DNA of 64,000 nucleotides, from contig CAYWVO010000011.1 in assembly GCA_964461835.1 (NCBI GenBank), forward strand, positions 1-64,000. Reading direction: 5' to 3'. Every line of letters begins with the position of its first letter. Position 1 is the stretch's first letter. This stretch comes from CAYWVO01 sp964461835. GTDB taxonomy: Bacteria; Zixibacteria; MSB-5A5; WJJR01; JAJRUJ01. The translations under genes and the position numbers were made by a program. Below the pieces are notes generated by a model. The model was not told the DNA's origin and searched no databases. It saw only the letters and a list, made by a program, of their open reading frames with translations. Shown here in pieces: positions 62,310 through 64,000 of the stretch.

Positions 62310-63848
62310 ATGATGCGACAACGAACAGTTTTGGTCATCGGATTATTTGCCATTCTCGTGTCGAGTCTGGCCGCAACTGCCACGGGAGATGATGATCCAC
62401 GCTTCTCCGTCTCGACTTTGAGTGTGGCGGATGAACTTCTGGATATTGTGTACGAGGATTTAAACACAGACGGACGCAAAGATATTTTCATCGTTCATCG
62501 TAAAGGACTACATCCGGAACAAACGCGGTGGGTATCGGTGTTTTGGCAGAGCAGGGAGGGTTCCTTTGCCACCGGGGCCGATCAATCCTGGGAAATCGAT
62601 ACCGCCGCGACCATTCTGGATATCGGCGATGTCACCGGCGATGACCGTAAGGAAATCTGTTACTTAACCGCCGACGAAGTCCGGTATTATCCGCTGACTT
62701 CACAGGAGTACGTGCCTGAATCGGTCTCGCTGTTCCCGGCGCAACCGTTGACGGTCTATCCGGCACGCAATACGATTCCGTTGATCAACTTTGTACGCGA
62801 CTGGAATGACGATGGCCGAGATGAAATTGGAATTTTTCAGTTTTCCGGGTTGGCGATTCACACGCCGGACAGTGCCGGGCACTTCTCCGCCGAGGACAAG
62901 ATTTTGGTAGAACTAAAGACCGGGATGGATCGCGTAGGCAACGAAGAGAGCGAGGATGGTCTCTATACCGCCGGACTCTCCGCCCGGTTTACGTTCCCGA
63001 ACATTCAACTGGTCGACTATGATAATGACGGTTTGAAAGACCTAATTGCAGTAACGGATGAGCGGGTGGCGGTCTATCGACAGAGTGTAGACGGACGCTT
63101 TGTCGGCCAGCCGAACGCGGATAACCTTTTCGATGTACTCACGCAGCACGAAAAAGTGGAACGTCTCGCGGAAGTGAATACGGTAGTTCACGATCTTAAT
63201 GCGGACGGTTTCGCCGACGCGATTGTCACCAAGCAGACCTCCAAAGGGCTTTCCAACTTCCGCGGGGTGATCAATGTATTCTGGGGGACCGACAGTGGGT
63301 ACGCCACGGTACCGGACCAGGCGATTATCTCTGAGGGGACTGCGTCCTCCAGTGTTTTTATCCGCGATGTCAACGGAGATGATCGTCGTGATTTGATTCT
63401 CCCTTCGGTGAAAATCAGTATTACCTCGATAATTCGCTGGTTACTCACCCGGAATATTCCGGTGAACTTCAATATCTTCCTGTTGCGGGACGACAGCCGC
63501 TTTTCGGACCGGCCGGATTTCACCAAAGAGGTGAAATTCAAAATCGACTGGTCGGGGGAACAGGACACGCAGGCGATGGATCTCGCTGGCGATTACAACG
63601 GCGACAAGCGCAAAGACTTCGTTTTCGCCACTGATGAGGATAAACTATCGGTGTATTTAGGAATCGAAGATGACGACCGGTTGTTCTCCAAAAGGCCCAT
63701 CACCAAAGTTGAAGCAAATGCCTTTGGTGAGCTTTCCAGTCCGGACCTAAACGGGGACGGTTTCGCGGACATGATCATCTACTATCCGCAGAGCAAGGAA
63801 CGCAAAGGGATGGTGCAGGTGCTGATGAATTTGGGGAATTGGGAGTAG
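62310..63848 (+). CDS. Secreted FG-GAP/VCBS-repeat protein, paralogue
   Basis: 512 residues; AGGAG lies before ATG 62310. A signal peptide (VLVIGLFAILVSSLAATATG) is followed by FG-GAP-like units: YEDLNTDGRKDIFIV, IGDVTGDDRKEICYL, LVDYDNDGLKDLIAV, VHDLNADGFADAIVT and SPDLNGDGFADMIIY. It shares length, layout and C-terminal VYLG...RLF with the protein at 51671-53194. It lies 32 bases after the permease gene and probably belongs to that operon. Confidence 0.82.
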   Translation: MMRQRTVLVIGLFAILVSSLAATATGDDDPRFSVSTLSVADELLDIVYEDLNTDGRKDIFIVHRKGLHPEQTRWVSVFWQSREGSFATGADQSWEIDTAATILDIGDVTGDDRKEICYLTADEVRYYPLTSQEYVPESVSLFPAQPLTVYPARNTIPLINFVRDWNDDGRDEIGIFQFSGLAIHTPDSAGHFSAEDKILVELKTGMDRVGNEESEDGLYTAGLSARFTFPNIQLVDYDNDGLKDLIAVTDERVAVYRQSVDGRFVGQPNADNLFDVLTQHEKVERLAEVNTVVHDLNADGFADAIVTKQTSKGLSNFRGVINVFWGTDSGYATVPDQAIISEGTASSSVFIRDVNGDDRRDLILPSVKISITSIIRWLLTRNIPVNFNIFLLRDDSRFSDRPDFTKEVKFKIDWSGEQDTQAMDLAGDYNGDKRKDFVFATDEDKLSVYLGIEDDDRLFSKRPITKVEANAFGELSSPDLNGDGFADMIIYYPQSKERKGMVQVLMNLGNWE

Positions 63849-63902
63849 GTTCTCCAAAGCGTGGGCGGCAGGCGTCCCGACACGTGTAACTCATTGCCAG
63901 CA

Positions 63903-63951
63903 TGTCGGGTTTCTTGCCCCGCAAAACGGGGCGGCGGAACCCGACCTACAT
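63903..63951. repeat. Dispersed palindrome of the ...CCTAC family
   Basis: TGTCGGGTTTC, the inner stem GCCCCG / CGGGGC, then GGAACCCGACCTACA: a large hairpin of the same plan as those at 35190 and 58028. A GGCGGCAGGCGTCCCGAC unit precedes it (63865-63882). The window end, 63849-64000, has no gene. Confidence 0.6.
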
Positions 63952-64000
63952 CGCAAGTGACTTGTGGGACAGCCTCTCCCCGCCTGTCCCTGCGATCCGA

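Noticed and set aside
1..64000. tRNA or rRNA genes
   Set aside because: No convincing T-loop/acceptor pairing or rRNA sequence was seen by reading; a covariance search was not possible.

Overview
The window (64 kb, one 100-base assembly gap at 49278-49377) looks like a contig from an uncultivated bacterium of the FCB group, perhaps a Zixibacteria-, Latescibacteria- or KSB1-like lineage. This placement is tentative. It rests on Por/FlgD-type C-terminal sorting domains (the QNYPNPFN type) on secreted proteins, PKD-rich secreted proteases, FG-GAP proteins, outer-membrane barrels, MlaD, CcmF, sigma-54 and HPr kinase. No rRNA, tRNA or CRISPR was recognised.

Region 1 (118-12304, minus strand) is the most unusual part. 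It reads as a ribosomally synthesised, radical-SAM-modified peptide (RiPP) locus. A SPASM-type radical SAM maturase is followed by two very small cysteine-rich genes (50 and 58 codons). Both begin M-[S/N]-W-L-V-[T/K]-P and both place a cysteine at residue 20. A CPBP-family membrane protease and a two-gene ABC transporter follow. Upstream on the same strand lie a thioredoxin-like protein, a C39-like papain-fold lipoprotein, a lipoprotein and a barrel protein, then a TPR plus AAA+ sigma-54 activator. Two sigma-54-type -24/-12 elements (GG-N10-GC) precede the maturase and the barrel gene. The maturase carries an in-frame amber codon inside its SPASM domain, where a single base change would give tryptophan.

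Region 2 (12498-15161, plus) is a BlaI/BlaR1-type repressor and M56 membrane-peptidase pair with two matching candidate operators. Region 3 (15319-29633, minus) is a 16-gene aromatic amino acid supraoperon: trpEGDCFBA, aroH, aroF, tyrA, aroA, aroE, aroC, aroK, aroB, aroQ. A promoter, a leader peptide with three Trp codons flanked by Tyr codons, and a terminator/antiterminator pair precede it, which is a classical ribosome-mediated attenuator.

Region 4 (29809-45109) holds a large subtilisin-like protease with PKD domains, then housekeeping and accessory genes: VOC protein, cytidine deaminase, sodium/solute symporter, small zinc-ribbon and coiled-coil proteins, pirin, SUMF1-domain protein and CcmF. 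Region 5 (43973-49113) groups a GNAT-fold protein, an alpha-oxoamine (serine palmitoyltransferase-like) synthase and an epimerase-type reductase, the three functions of the bacterial ceramide pathway, plus a membrane protein and a class V aminotransferase. Region 6 (50033-57802) has a propeller protein, an FG-GAP protein, rpoN, hpf, hprK and an MlaD-like protein. Region 7 (58351-63848) has an IS481-type remnant and an outer-membrane protein/ABC transporter/FG-GAP operon. Several families of short dispersed palindromes and a 124-bp tandem repeat fill the intergenic space of the right half.
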